This document shows, one piece after another, positions 25,653 to 34,937 of a DNA stretch of 64,000 bases (position 1 is its first letter; each line of letters begins with the position of its first letter). The stretch spans positions 1,116,001 to 1,180,000 of the forward strand of contig NZ_CP024923.1 of assembly GCF_002796605.1 (NCBI RefSeq), written 5' to 3'. The position numbers were made by a program, and so were the translations under genes. The notes under the pieces were generated by a model, which was not told the DNA's origin, did no database searches, and was given only the letters and a program-made list of their open reading frames with translations. Origin of the DNA: Sphingomonas psychrotolerans (lineage in GTDB: Bacteria > Pseudomonadota > Alphaproteobacteria > Sphingomonadales > Sphingomonadaceae).

Positions 25653-27017
25653 TCAGGCGGACGCCAGCCGTCCGTCGACCTGGTCGAGCTCGCCGGTCTC
25701 GCGGGCCTTCTTGCCGTAGACCGCTTCGAACAACGGCGTGGCCATCACGGTGGTGACGATCGCCATCAGCACCAGCATCGAGAACAAGGTGGGGCCGATG
25801 ATCCCCTTCTGGAGGCCGATGTTGATGATGATCAGCTCCATCAGCCCGCGCGAGTTCATCAGCGCGCCGATGCCGAGCGCGGTGCGGTTGTCCTCGCCCG
25901 AAAGCCGCGCCGCCGCCCAGCACGCGCCGAACTTGGCGAGGACAGAGACCGCGAGCACGCCGAGGGCGATGAGGAGGAGCGACACCGAATTGACCATGTC
26001 CAGCCGGGTGTTGAGTCCCGAATAGGTGAAGAACATCGGCAGGAGGAGGACCACCGCGAGCGGCTCGACCTTGCGTTTGAGCTCCTCGACAAACAGCCCA
26101 CGCGGCATGCAAACGCCGATCAGGAAGCCGCCGAAGATCGCGTGGATCCCGATCGCGTCCATCAGGAAGGCCGAGAGGCAGAACAGCAGCATGGTGATCG
26201 CGAGCATCTGGCTGCTCATCTCGCCCCGCGCCTCGACCGCGCGGCCCAGCGGGGCGAGCAGTTTGCGCCCGAACAGGATCATGAACCCGGTATAGAGCAC
26301 CGCCCCGCCGATCGCGATCACCGCCACGCCCGGCCCCGCCCCGAAGGTCGCGAGCACCAGTGCCAGCACGCACCACGACGCCGCGTCGTCAAAGGCTCCG
26401 GCGGTGAGCGTCAGCGTGCCGAGCGACGAATTGGCGAGCCCACGCTCGTTGATGATCCGGGCGAGCATCGGGAAGGCAGTCAGCGCGATGCAGGCACCCA
26501 TGAACAGAGTCGCGTTGCCCTGGCTGATCCCCGGCGCGAACAGCCCCGGCACGGTCAACAGGAACGGAGTGATCAGCGCCGCCAGCGCGAACGGCGCCGC
26601 GATCCCCGCCGCCGACACCGCCGCCGCGCTCTTCGCTTTGGACTGGAAGTGATCGAGCCGCAGCGTCAGCCCGACCATGAACATGTAGAGCCCCACGCCC
26701 AATTGCGCGCCGACATAGAGCACGTTGCGGGTCTCCTTGGGGAAGATCGCATTCTGCAGCTCGGGGAAGAACAGCCCGAGCAGCGACGGCCCGAGCACCA
26801 CGCCGGCGATCATCTCGCCGACGACCTGCGGCTGGCGGAACAATTTCTGCCCGAGCCAGCCGACGACGCGGCAGGCGAGGATGATCACTGCGAGCTGCAG
26901 GAAGAAATGGACGCTGAAATCCGCGGGCGAATAGCTTTTGACGGCATTCACTGCCGGTCCGTGCGGATTGAGCACGTCGGTCAACGCGAACCAGGCATTG
27001 TCGAGCAAATCAGACAT
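25653..27017 (-). CDS. CPA2-type cation:proton antiporter (KefB-like membrane domain)
   Basis: The 454-residue protein has 11-13 hydrophobic segments and CPA2 motifs: QPQVVGEMIAGVVLGPSLLG, GVGLYMFMVGLTLRL, the ion-site region TAGAFDDAASWCVLAL, IHAIFGGFLIGVCMPRG, and GALMNSRGLMELIIINIGL. These exchangers move Na+ or K+ against protons for pH and salt homeostasis. No TrkA-N domain follows, so it is not a full KefB/C. ATG 27017 is preferred to TTG 27020. Confidence 0.9.
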   Translation of the reverse strand: MSDLLDNAWFALTDVLNPHGPAVNAVKSYSPADFSVHFFLQLAVIILACRVVGWLGQKLFRQPQVVGEMIAGVVLGPSLLGLFFPELQNAIFPKETRNVLYVGAQLGVGLYMFMVGLTLRLDHFQSKAKSAAAVSAAGIAAPFALAALITPFLLTVPGLFAPGISQGNATLFMGACIALTAFPMLARIINERGLANSSLGTLTLTAGAFDDAASWCVLALVLATFGAGPGVAVIAIGGAVLYTGFMILFGRKLLAPLGRAVEARGEMSSQMLAITMLLFCLSAFLMDAIGIHAIFGGFLIGVCMPRGLFVEELKRKVEPLAVVLLLPMFFTYSGLNTRLDMVNSVSLLLIALGVLAVSVLAKFGACWAAARLSGEDNRTALGIGALMNSRGLMELIIINIGLQKGIIGPTLFSMLVLMAIVTTVMATPLFEAVYGKKARETGELDQVDGRLASA

Positions 27018-27176
27018 CAAACCTCCCCCGATGCATGTCGCGCGGGCATCTTGAGTGCCTCCCGCTAATCACAGGGAGCGTCGCATCCGGCCGCTGCGCA
27101 ATGTCTAAATCGGGGCCTGCCGGCATTTTCCGGAAGCCGGGAAGCTTTGTGTTGCATGGTGCGCACACAATAGTAA

Positions 27177-27219
27177 CGTACCTACATGACAACGCGGACA
27201 AGATAGCGACATAGGTACG
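27177..27219. promoter_or_regulatory. inverted-repeat operator candidate of the toxin-antitoxin pair
   Basis: CGTACCTA (27177-27184) and TAGGTACG (27212-27219) are exact reverse complements, ending three bases before the antitoxin ATG. Flanking bases are partly symmetrical too. Antitoxins of this type usually repress their own promoter, so this is the likely binding site. Confidence 0.5.
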
Positions 27220-27221
27220 AT

Positions 27222-27461
27222 ATGAAGGTGATCGGCAGCCGCGAATTCAACCAGGACGTCAGCGCCGCCAAGCGAATCGCGCGACTCGAACCGGTGTTCG
27301 TCACCGATCGCGGTAAGCCCACGCATGTGCTGATGAGCATCGACGCCTTCCGCCGGATGAGCGGCCGGCGCGAAAGCATCCTCGACCTGCTCGCGATGCC
27401 CGGCGCCCGGGAAACCGAACTGGCGCCGCCCGAGCGCTGGGACCGTCCCGAACCACGCTGA
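27222..27461 (+). CDS. Phd/YefM-family antitoxin
   Basis: The 79-residue protein starts MKVIGSREFNQDVSAAKRIA and contains VFVTDRGKPTHVLMSIDAFR, the standard Phd/YefM N-terminal DNA-binding fold. The Pro/Glu-rich C-terminus (ELAPPERWDRPEPR) is the likely toxin-wrapping segment. It overlaps the toxin start by ATGA, which sets the translation ratio. The inverted repeat directly upstream suits autoregulation. Confidence 0.9.
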   Translation: MKVIGSREFNQDVSAAKRIARLEPVFVTDRGKPTHVLMSIDAFRRMSGRRESILDLLAMPGARETELAPPERWDRPEPR

Positions 27462-27955
27462 TGTACCTCCTCGACACGCCGATAGTCTTCGAACTGCGCA
27501 GGGCCCGCGCCGGCGAGGCTGATCCGGGGCTCGCCGCCTGGGCTGCAAGCGTGGCGCGCGAGCGGCTATTCCTGTCAGCGATCAGCCTCGTCGAGCTGGA
27601 GGCCACGATCGAGCGGACCACGCGGCACGACAAAACCGCCGGCGCGGCGCTGCGCAGCTGGCTCGACGTCCAGCTGCTGCCGGCGTTCGAGGGTCATATC
27701 CTCGCGCTCGACGCGGCAGTCGCGCGCCGCCGCGGCCAGCTCGCGCTCGTCGACACCCGCGACGCGCTGTTCGCCGCCACTGCGCTCGAGCACGGCCTGA
27801 CGCTCGTCACCCGCAACCTCGCAGCCTTCAAAGGCACCCGCGTCAAGCTGTTCGACCCGCGCGACTATCGCGCCAGCGACGAAGAGGACACCGATTGGCG
27901 CACCGCTGTGCGCAGCAGCGCGGCGTGGCTGCGTAACCCGTTCGTCCGGAGCTGA
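27461..27955 (+). CDS. PIN-domain (VapC-type) ribonuclease toxin
   Basis: The 164-residue protein has PIN-domain acidic positions: YLLDTPIVFELRR (Asp5), SAISLVELEATIE (Glu), and LVDTRDALFAATALEHGLTL (Asp). The late LVTRNLAAFKGTRVKLFDP is typical. VapC toxins cut specific tRNAs or rRNA when free of antitoxin. At 164 residues it is longer than most (about 130), with an extra C-terminal 25 residues after FDPRDYRAS. Coupled directly to the Phd-like antitoxin. Confidence 0.9.
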   Translation: MYLLDTPIVFELRRARAGEADPGLAAWAASVARERLFLSAISLVELEATIERTTRHDKTAGAALRSWLDVQLLPAFEGHILALDAAVARRRGQLALVDTRDALFAATALEHGLTLVTRNLAAFKGTRVKLFDPRDYRASDEEDTDWRTAVRSSAAWLRNPFVRS

Positions 27956-28014
27956 AGCCAGCGGTCTGGCCCGGTCTTTCTAAGGCGCGCTGACGCCGCT
28001 GCAACAAACCGACA

Positions 28015-28123
28015 TATGATTGTAACGCAACGCCGCCAGTGGAGCCGGTGCCGGCGCAGGGTCCCCTCCTGCCGCGCCGGCTCTCCCCGAACTACGGGGC
28101 GGCTCCGGCCGCCCCGGCTTTTT
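28015..28123 (+). ncRNA. possible small RNA or structured 3' UTR after the toxin gene
   Basis: This gene-free stretch has a TATGAT box at 28015-28020, a GC-rich stem-loop around 28040-28085 (GGAGCCGG pairing with CCGGCTCT), and then the perfect terminator at 28095-28123. That arrangement would suit an RNA of about 95 nt. It may equally be the 3' end of the toxin-antitoxin mRNA. No known RNA family is recognised. Confidence 0.25.
28095..28123 (+). terminator. Rho-independent terminator
   Basis: The perfect 9-bp stem CGGGGCGGC (28095-28103) / GCCGCCCCG (28108-28116) with loop TCCG is followed by a T5 run at 28119-28123. It is oriented for rightward transcripts coming from the toxin gene. Confidence 0.85.
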
Positions 28124-28125
28124 GG

Positions 28126-28512
28126 CTATTCGGGGCGGTGGCAAACCGCTTCGATATTCTGCCCGTCGGGATCGCGCACGAAAGCGGCGTAGTAATTCGG
28201 ATGATAATGCGCGCGGATGCCCGGGCCGCCATTGTCGGTGCCGCCGGCGGCCAGCGCAGCGGCGTAGAAGGCGTCAACCTCGGCCCGGCTGTCGACTGCG
28301 AAAGCGATATGGGTGCCAGCCCCGACTCGCTCTTCGTCACCTATCCAGAAAAAGGGTTTGCCGTCCTTGCCATAGCCGATCGCAGTGCCCGCCCCGGTCT
28401 GTTCGGGAGTGACGCGCATCAGCTCGGCAATGCCGAGCGGAGCGAGTGCGGCGGCATAGAAGGCGCTCGATTTGGCGAGGTCTGAAATGGCGAAGCCGAC
28501 ATGGTCGATCAT
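28126..28512 (-). CDS. VOC (glyoxalase/bleomycin-resistance) family protein
   Basis: The 128-residue protein has the two paired beta-alpha-beta modules of the vicinal oxygen chelate fold: MIDHVGFAISDLAKSSAFYA, IGYGKDGKPFFWIGDE, GTHIAFAVDSRAEVDAFYAA and YYAAFVRDPDGQNIEAV. The conserved H and E positions (DHVGF, NIEAV) can hold a metal. Substrates vary widely and cannot be set from sequence. DUF488 and YhhN genes lie upstream on the same strand. Confidence 0.88.
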   Translation of the reverse strand: MIDHVGFAISDLAKSSAFYAAALAPLGIAELMRVTPEQTGAGTAIGYGKDGKPFFWIGDEERVGAGTHIAFAVDSRAEVDAFYAAALAAGGTDNGGPGIRAHYHPNYYAAFVRDPDGQNIEAVCHRPE

Positions 28513-28530
28513 GATGAAGTCACTCCTGGC

Positions 28531-28962
28531 TTAGGGAAACAGGTCCACGACCTCGGCGCCTTCGCCCTCGGCTTCAAGCAGCAAGGTGCGGTGGCAATGT
28601 TCGGGATTGCGCTCGAAGCACAGCAAGGCGCTCGGCTTCTCGGCGGCGAGCGCACGCATCTTCGCCGCCTCGGCCTGCGCTTCGGGCAGTCCGAGCTGCA
28701 CCTCGTACACCGCCTCCAGGGTTGCGACATCGCCTTTCTTGGCCGCGTCGCGCCCGGGCTTGGGCGTGCCGAGATTCTTCAGCAGGACATAGTCGATCCC
28801 GGCATCCTTGAGGCTGGCCGCAAGGATGTTCTTCGAGAAGCCCGGCCGCCGCGACAGCGGAACGGCACGCACATCGATCACCCGCTCGACACCCGCCTTG
28901 TGCAGCGCCGCGATGAACTCGGCCATCGTGGTCGCTTCATAGCCGATGGTGAAGATCTTCAT
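28531..28962 (-). CDS. DUF488 family protein
   Basis: The 143-residue protein begins [20 protein letters not shown] and continues with [38 protein letters not shown] and the Cys-containing [16 protein letters not shown]. This is the DUF488 pattern, whose conserved Cys-His segment suggests a catalytic or metal site, but the function is unknown. ATG 28962 overlaps the YhhN stop by four bases. Confidence 0.88.
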   Translation of the reverse strand: MKIFTIGYEATTMAEFIAALHKAGVERVIDVRAVPLSRRPGFSKNILAASLKDAGIDYVLLKNLGTPKPGRDAAKKGDVATLEAVYEVQLGLPEAQAEAAKMRALAAEKPSALLCFERNPEHCHRTLLLEAEGEGAEVVDLFP

Positions 28963-29585
28963 GTCCTCAGGCTCCGCACGACGCCCCAGGCGATCAACGC
29001 CTGTCCGGCGAAATAAGTCGGCCAGATCAGCAGTCCCGGCAGCGCCGACCCGGCCAATGGCCCGATCTGGCCAAAGATGAGCAGATCCGACAGCACGAAC
29101 AATGCGGCGCCCAGCGCCACGCTCCTCTGCGGGAAGCAGCTGATCGCGGCGGTGCCGAACATCGCGCCGAGCCCCGCGGCGTACAGCGCGATACCGGGCG
29201 CCGCCGCCCGGTCTGCCGGCAATGCCCATCCCGTCGCCGCCACCGCCACCGCGATCACCATTGCCTGCCACAACGCGCCCTCGCGGTTGCGCAGGTACAG
29301 CACCACAGCGACGACATGACCCGCAAGAAAAGCGATAGCACCGGTCGTCAGCCCGTGCGTTTCCAGCAGTACATCGCCCAGTGCGCCCAGCCCCAAAGCC
29401 GCAGCGATCAGCCAGCCGTCGACCGAGCGTGCCTGCGTCGCCGCCCACAACGCCAGCAGCCCGACGCCCGCTCCCTTCCAGACCGCGTTGATCGTCGGCG
29501 CGGCGGCGATCCAGTGCGTCGCATAATAGCTGCCCCCGGCGACCAGCGCGGCGAGGAAGAGCAAGCGAGCGATCCGGGCGTCCAT
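28959..29585 (-). CDS. lysoplasmalogenase family (YhhN/TMEM86) membrane protein
   Basis: The 208-residue protein has about eight hydrophobic segments and the YhhN layout: [52 protein letters not shown], and late [14 protein letters not shown] and [18 protein letters not shown]. The conserved aspartates in GALGDVLLE and LSDLLI are thought to be catalytic in relatives that cleave lysoplasmalogens. Bacterial substrates are unclear. It is coupled to DUF488 by ATGA. Confidence 0.85.
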   Translation of the reverse strand: MDARIARLLFLAALVAGGSYYATHWIAAAPTINAVWKGAGVGLLALWAATQARSVDGWLIAAALGLGALGDVLLETHGLTTGAIAFLAGHVVAVVLYLRNREGALWQAMVIAVAVAATGWALPADRAAAPGIALYAAGLGAMFGTAAISCFPQRSVALGAALFVLSDLLIFGQIGPLAGSALPGLLIWPTYFAGQALIAWGVVRSLRT

Positions 29586-29648
29586 GCGCCGAACATAGCG
29601 CCGTCACGCCCTTTGTCATGCGCCGCACATACCGCTATTCGCCCGACC

Positions 29649-30962
29649 GTGACTCATGACATCCACATCATCGGCGGCGGCCTTGCCGGCTCCGAAGCCG
29701 CCTGGCAGCTCGCTTCGGCCGGGTACAAGGTCAAGCTTTCCGAAATGCGCGGCTCCGGCAGCATGACCGCCGCACACCAGAGCGACCGCCTCGCCGAACT
29801 GGTCTGCTCCAACTCGTTCCGCTCGGATGACGCCGAGCGCAATGCGGTCGGGCTGCTCCATCAAGAGATGCGCGATCTCGGCTCGCTGATCCTGACCCAG
29901 GGCGACATCCACAAGGTCCCCGCCGGCTCGGCACTGGCGGTAGACCGCGACGGTTTTGCCGACGGCGTGACTGCGGCACTGGCGGCGCACCCGAACATCA
30001 CTATCGTCCGCGAGCGGGTCGACCAATTGCCCGCCGAGGGTCTGACCATCGTCGCCACCGGGCCGCTCACTGCCCCCGGCCTCGCCGAAAGCATCGGCAC
30101 CGCGACCGGCAAGGAGAGCCTCGCCTTTTTCGACGCGATCGCGCCGATCGTCCATTTCGAGAGCATCGACTTCACCACCGCCTGGTACCAGTCCCGCTGG
30201 AACAAGGGCGAGGGCAAGGATTACATCAACTGCCCGATGTCGAAGGACGAATATGTCGCCTTCCACGCCGGGCTGCTCGCCGGCGAGAAGACCGAATATC
30301 GCGAGTGGGAGAACGTCCCTTATTTCGAAGGCTGCATGCCAATCGAAGTGATGGCCGAGCGCGGTGTCGACACGTTGCGCTACGGCCCGATGAAGGGCGT
30401 CGGGCTCGACGATCCACGCACCGGGCGCTGGCCCTATGCCGTGGTCCAGCTGCGCCAGGATAATGCGTCTGGCACGCTGTGGAACATGGTTGGCTTCCAG
30501 ACCAAGCTCAAATATGGCGCGCAAGTCGAGCTGTTCCGCACCATTCCCGGGCTGGAGAACGCCGAGTTCGCGCGGCTGGGCGGGCTGCACCGCAACACTT
30601 TCATCCGCTCGCCCGAATTGCTCGATCCCACGCTGCGCCTCAAATCGCGCCCGAACATCCGCTTCGCCGGCCAGATCACCGGCTGCGAAGGCTATGTCGA
30701 GAGCGCCGCGATCGGGCTGCTGGCGGGGCGGTTCGCCGCCACCGAGCTGGCGGGGCAAATACTTCCGCCGCCGCCGCGCGAGACCGCGCTCGGCGCGCTG
30801 CTCGCGCACATCACCGGTGAGGCGGAGGTGGAGACCTACCAGCCGATGAACGTCAATTTCGGCCTGTTTCCGCCGATCGAGGGCCGCTCGAAAAAGGCCG
30901 ATCGCAAGCTGATGTATACCAGCCGGGCGCGCGAAGCGTTCAACGGCTGGCTGCCCGCCTAG
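29649..30962 (+). CDS. trmFO: folate/FAD-dependent tRNA (uracil-54-C5)-methyltransferase
   Basis: TrmFO makes ribothymidine at tRNA position 54 using methylene-THF and FADH2. GTG 29649 gives a 437-residue protein with FAD-binding [18 protein letters not shown] and the family motifs [49 protein letters not shown] and [11 protein letters not shown]. The C-terminal [20 protein letters not shown] is also present. The ATG-like alternatives nearby are out of frame. It diverges from the YhhN gene across 63 bases. Confidence 0.95.
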   Translation: MTHDIHIIGGGLAGSEAAWQLASAGYKVKLSEMRGSGSMTAAHQSDRLAELVCSNSFRSDDAERNAVGLLHQEMRDLGSLILTQGDIHKVPAGSALAVDRDGFADGVTAALAAHPNITIVRERVDQLPAEGLTIVATGPLTAPGLAESIGTATGKESLAFFDAIAPIVHFESIDFTTAWYQSRWNKGEGKDYINCPMSKDEYVAFHAGLLAGEKTEYREWENVPYFEGCMPIEVMAERGVDTLRYGPMKGVGLDDPRTGRWPYAVVQLRQDNASGTLWNMVGFQTKLKYGAQVELFRTIPGLENAEFARLGGLHRNTFIRSPELLDPTLRLKSRPNIRFAGQITGCEGYVESAAIGLLAGRFAATELAGQILPPPPRETALGALLAHITGEAEVETYQPMNVNFGLFPPIEGRSKKADRKLMYTSRAREAFNGWLPA

Positions 30963-31435
30963 TCCTCGGCCTCTTCCTTCACCGGAGCGGCCGGGCAGAC
31001 GCAGCGGGGCTTTGCCCCGGCGCGTGGCTTGGGTGCCGTCGCGACGAACTCCGCTCGGGTCAGTGCGCCTGACTTGTCGGCGTCCGCACCGGCGAATTTT
31101 GTCGTGGTCTTGATCGCCCATTCGTCGAAGTCGAGCCGCCCGTCATGGTTGGTATCGAGCTTGGCGAAGGCCTTGTGCCGCGCGACCAGATATTCCTCGC
31201 GAGTCACCGCATCGTTGCGGTCCTTGTCGAATCGGTCGAAGCGCTTCTGCTCGCGCGTCTTTGCGCTCGCCTTGGGCGCGTCTGCCGGCAGTGGCTCGTC
31301 GGCTATCGCCGCCGCGGCGCGGGCCGCCGGGGCCGCTGGAAGTTTGAACTCGGAAGCGGCCGAGCCGCGAAACAGGAACATGCCTGCGAGCATCAGCAAC
31401 GCCGCTGCGCCCGCGCCTGCGAAATAGCGCCACAT
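30959..31435 (-). CDS. membrane-anchored EF-hand protein
   Basis: The 158-residue protein starts with a hydrophobic anchor ([19 protein letters not shown]) and an Ala/Pro linker. Three EF-hand-like loops follow: [24 protein letters not shown] and [12 protein letters not shown]. The second is canonical and the others slightly degenerate. It probably binds calcium in the periplasm. The C-terminus has a CVC pair. It is convergent with trmFO, overlapping the stop by four bases. Confidence 0.85.
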   Translation of the reverse strand: MWRYFAGAGAAALLMLAGMFLFRGSAASEFKLPAAPAARAAAAIADEPLPADAPKASAKTREQKRFDRFDKDRNDAVTREEYLVARHKAFAKLDTNHDGRLDFDEWAIKTTTKFAGADADKSGALTRAEFVATAPKPRAGAKPRCVCPAAPVKEEAED

Positions 31436-31497
31436 CGAAGGTCTCCCCCGATCGTCGAAGGCGACAGGCTACGCCTGTGGCGCGCGCTGGCAAGCCC

Positions 31498-32172
31498 CTA
31501 TCTGCCGGTCAGGCGATGCCATAACAGCCGGCCGACCCGGTGCGGCGCGCCGGTTCGTGACGGCGTACCCTCGGGCACCCGCAAATCCAGCCGCGCCAGA
31601 TGGGCCAGCGCGCCGAGCGCCCGGCCGTTGCGGCTCCAGCGCCTGGCCGCCGCCGTATCCAGCAGGGGAATAGCAATGGCTCTCGCGATATCGGCTTCCC
31701 CGGAACCGCGAAGGTTGCGCGACAGATCCGCCAGCGCCCAGCCCTGCCCCGCCTCGGCGAGCGGGTCGCCCGGCCCCGCCCCCATCGCCGCACCGGCCGC
31801 GACGAACAAATGCCCCCGCCCCTCCGCGAACCGCCGCAACGCGTCAGGATCGAGCACTTCTTCCTCGATCAGCACTTCCCAGCCATGGACGATCGGCACC
31901 AGCGACGCGCCGCTTACGCCTTTCGGCATGACCTCGCGCTCCAGCGCCGTGAGCACCGGTTCGGCGGGCGCGGGCGACTGGTCCAGCCGCGCCAGCGCCT
32001 CGCGCCACCAGGCGAGCCGCATCTGGCCCAGCGCCGGCTCGCGCGTCGTCCTGAGCAGCAGCGCCAGTGCATCGTCGAGCGCCAGCAACGCCTGGAGCGC
32101 GTGCCTACCCTCCGGCCGCGCGTAGGACAGCGCCAGCATCCGCTCGGGATCGGCGCCGGCGTCTCCGGTCAT
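31498..32172 (-). CDS. squalene/phytoene-synthase-like protein, catalytic motifs missing
   Basis: The 224-residue protein aligns in outline with the squalene/phytoene synthase family (QALLALDDALALLLRTTREP, GQMRLAWWREALARLD, GRGHLFVAAGAAMG, GWALADLSRNLRGSGEADIA). The two Asp-rich motifs (DxxxD) needed for Mg-pyrophosphate binding are not seen, and the C-terminus is short. It resembles the NDUFAF6-type non-catalytic branch more than a real synthase. ATG 32172 is the likeliest start; ATG 32187 is an alternative. Confidence 0.7.
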   Translation of the reverse strand: MTGDAGADPERMLALSYARPEGRHALQALLALDDALALLLRTTREPALGQMRLAWWREALARLDQSPAPAEPVLTALEREVMPKGVSGASLVPIVHGWEVLIEEEVLDPDALRRFAEGRGHLFVAAGAAMGAGPGDPLAEAGQGWALADLSRNLRGSGEADIARAIAIPLLDTAAARRWSRNGRALGALAHLARLDLRVPEGTPSRTGAPHRVGRLLWHRLTGR

Positions 32173-32274
32173 GCCCCTAGGCTCCATAAGCGCTGCGTTA
32201 ACCAACTGAATTTAGACAGCGTTAGCTGTGCGCGTGGCAATACGTCGCGTTGATCGGGGACCGGGATCGCAATC

Positions 32275-34314
32275 ATGGTGGGCAATCGGCAGAGCTTGAC
32301 GGAGGCACGGGCGTTCCTGACGCGCCTTGCCCGCGATACGCGCGCCAATACGCTCGCGCTCATGACGATGGCGCTGATTCCCCTCGCCGGGATGGTTGGC
32401 GGCGGCATCGACATCAGCCGCATGTACATCGTCAAGACGCGCCTGCAACATGCTTGCGACGCGGGCGCGCTGGCGGGCCGCAAGATGATGGGCGGCGGCA
32501 GCTGGTCGGCGAACACCTATGCCGCCCGCGGCGAGGCCGAGCGGTTCTTCGACGCCAATTTCAATCCCAACGCCTATGGCACCACGCTCGAAGCGGCCGC
32601 TGATCGCCGCAGCTTCACCGAGGCCGCGGGCAAGGTGACCGGCACCGCGCGCGCGATCGTGCCGATGACCTTGATGCGTATCTTCGGCAAGACCAGTGAG
32701 ACGCTCAGCGTCACGTGCGACGCCGAAATGCGGCTGCCAAACACCGACGTGATGTTCGTGCTCGATACCACCGGCTCGATGGATTTCTGCCCGAACGGCA
32801 GCCAGACCTGCAACGGCGACGCCAATTCGCGCATCGCCGCGCTGCGCAAGGCTGTGAAGTGCTTCTATCAGATCGTGGCCCGCCTCGACGTGCCCGATGT
32901 CAATTGCAACACCCCCGACCCTGAGCCGAGCGGCGGCACCGGCAATCAGGTGCAGATCCGCTTCGGCTTCGTGCCCTATTCGACCAACGTCAATGTCGGC
33001 AGGCTGCTGCCCAACGACTATTTCGTCGACGAGGCGCCCTATCAGACGCGTCAGGCGAACCTGGCCGTCCCGCCGCAGAGCACTCGCACCTATTGGGAAA
33101 TCTATGGCGGCGGTTCGCTCAGCCAAGGCAATTGCCTGAGCTTCATGAAGAACGAGACGTTCGGCAGCTTCACGCCGACGGCGCTCAATTCGGGCGGGCC
33201 GAACCCGGCGCCGACGGTCGTATCGAGCTTCCCGCATGACGGCGGCGCGAGCGACGGAAACGAATGGGGCTGGTCGTCGGCCAGCGATACCAGCGGCAAT
33301 ACCAAGAGCTGCCGGCGCAGGCGCACCGACACCACCACCTTTTATGTCGAGAAGTTCGCAAGCTGGACCTACAATCAGCTGCCGGTGACCGTCAGCGGCC
33401 TCAAGGCCGGCGGCAGCAGCTGGAACAATTCGTTCAGCTGGCCGGTCGGCGACACCAGCGTGGGCAACGATGTAACCAACGCCACGATCACGTGGAGCGG
33501 CTGCATCGAGGAGCGCGACACCGGCGAACCGACGACGGACTTCGACCCGATCCCGTCGGACAAGCTCGACCTCGATATCGACACGGTGCCCCATAACGAC
33601 GCATCACGCTGGAGGCCGGCGCTGCCGCGCCTGATTTTCACGCGTGGCGCCTCCTTTTCCGGCACCAATTATGACGGCAACACGTGGAATTCCTGGAATC
33701 ACGGCAGGACCGACGGCTGGCAAACCGGATCGATGACGACGCCTACCGACTACGGCAACAATTCGACCTTCTTCTGTCCTACCGAGGCGCGCAAACTGCA
33801 GTCGTGGACCGATGCGTCGACGTTCCAGACCTATGTCAACAGCCTCGATCCGAACGGCAACACCTATCACGACATCGGGATCATCTGGGGCGCGCGCCTG
33901 ATGTCGCCGACCGGCCTCTTCAAGACCGAGAACGCCACCACGCCGGGCGGTGGCGAGATCGAGCGGCATATGATCTTCATGACCGACGGCGACACCAATG
34001 CGAACGCCGGCGACTATGCGGCCTATGGCCTGCCGTTCTTCGATCATCGCCAGACCGAGGATGAAAACCCCACCAAGGCAGAGCTCGACGAGCAGGTGAA
34101 TCTGCGCTTCCTCGCCATCTGCCAATGGGTCCGGAACAAGAAGATCACCCTGTGGGTCGTCAATTTCGGCGAGGGCCAGGCCCAGGCGACGCAAGACCGG
34201 CTCGAGCAATGTGCGTCGGAGGGCCGCTATTTCTCGAACACCGACTCCGCCGGTCTGCTGCAGACTTTCAAATCGATCGCCGACCAGATCTCGCAGCTTA
34301 GGCTCACCAAGTGA
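32275..34314 (+). CDS. TadG-like pilus assembly protein with von Willebrand A domain
   Basis: This is a 679-residue protein. A type IV-like/TadE-style N-terminal segment (ANTLALMTMALIPLAGMVGG, residues 24-43) precedes the pseudopilin helix. The vWA fold starts at FVLDTTGSMD (MIDAS aspartate 164) and continues to MIFMTDGDTNANAGDYAAYG and KITLWVVNFGEG near the C-terminus. A long Asn/Thr/Ser-rich insertion with several cysteines sits inside it. The protein is probably surface- or periplasm-exposed. It heads a three-gene coupled operon with two TadE-like genes. Confidence 0.88.
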   Translation: MVGNRQSLTEARAFLTRLARDTRANTLALMTMALIPLAGMVGGGIDISRMYIVKTRLQHACDAGALAGRKMMGGGSWSANTYAARGEAERFFDANFNPNAYGTTLEAAADRRSFTEAAGKVTGTARAIVPMTLMRIFGKTSETLSVTCDAEMRLPNTDVMFVLDTTGSMDFCPNGSQTCNGDANSRIAALRKAVKCFYQIVARLDVPDVNCNTPDPEPSGGTGNQVQIRFGFVPYSTNVNVGRLLPNDYFVDEAPYQTRQANLAVPPQSTRTYWEIYGGGSLSQGNCLSFMKNETFGSFTPTALNSGGPNPAPTVVSSFPHDGGASDGNEWGWSSASDTSGNTKSCRRRRTDTTTFYVEKFASWTYNQLPVTVSGLKAGGSSWNNSFSWPVGDTSVGNDVTNATITWSGCIEERDTGEPTTDFDPIPSDKLDLDIDTVPHNDASRWRPALPRLIFTRGASFSGTNYDGNTWNSWNHGRTDGWQTGSMTTPTDYGNNSTFFCPTEARKLQSWTDASTFQTYVNSLDPNGNTYHDIGIIWGARLMSPTGLFKTENATTPGGGEIERHMIFMTDGDTNANAGDYAAYGLPFFDHRQTEDENPTKAELDEQVNLRFLAICQWVRNKKITLWVVNFGEGQAQATQDRLEQCASEGRYFSNTDSAGLLQTFKSIADQISQLRLTK

Positions 34315-34937
34315 TCGGGTTCATCCCTCACCTGCGCCGGATCGCGCGCGATGAGCGCGGCGCCACGGTCGTCGAATTCGCGATAGTGGCTCCGGTGATG
34401 GGCCTGCTGCTTCTCGGCGCATTCGACGTGGCACACACGCTCTATATGCGCGCGGCGCTGGAGGGCGTGGTGCAAAAGGCCGCGCGCGACGCGACGCTCG
34501 AATCCGGCCTCGTCAGCGCCACCCAGACCGCGCTCGACGACAAGGTTCGGAACCAGATCAAGACCCTCGCCAACAACGGCACGGTGACGATCACGCGCCA
34601 ATGGTATCGCAACTACGAGCAGGCCGCGGGCTCGCGGTTCGAGCCCTGGACCGATACCAATCACAACGGCATTTGCGATGGCCCGCAGGGTCTTACGCCA
34701 GGCGAACCCTATGAGGATACCAACGGCAACGGCGTATGGAATGCGACGGGCGGCAATCTCAGCCAGGGCGGCGCCAAGGACGCGGTGCTCTACACCGCGA
34801 CGGTCACCTATCCGCGTTTCTTCCCGCTCAACAATTTCATCGGCGGATCGAGCACCACCACGGTGCGCGCCCAGACGATCCTGCGCAACCAGCCTTATGG
34901 CGATCAGGGCGCGCCGGCAGTGAGGACCTGCGCGTGA
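34311..34937 (+). CDS. TadE-like minor pseudopilin with DTNxNG loops
   Basis: GTG 34311 overlaps the TadG-like stop (GTGA). The 208-residue protein has DERGATVVEFAIVAPVMGLL, the TadE-type hydrophobic helix with the E (Glu22) of the cleavage/assembly motif, then a periplasmic domain. Two short acidic loops, DTNHNGICDG (from Asp115) and EDTNGNGVWN (from Glu135), resemble calcium-binding dockerin or thrombospondin-3 loops. It overlaps the next gene by GTGA. Confidence 0.85.
   Translation: MIGFIPHLRRIARDERGATVVEFAIVAPVMGLLLLGAFDVAHTLYMRAALEGVVQKAARDATLESGLVSATQTALDDKVRNQIKTLANNGTVTITRQWYRNYEQAAGSRFEPWTDTNHNGICDGPQGLTPGEPYEDTNGNGVWNATGGNLSQGGAKDAVLYTATVTYPRFFPLNNFIGGSSTTTVRAQTILRNQPYGDQGAPAVRTCA

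Noticed and set aside
27018..27176. Candidate gene between the antiporter and the antitoxin
   Set aside because: The only frames are short, lack ribosome sites and have no protein-like composition.
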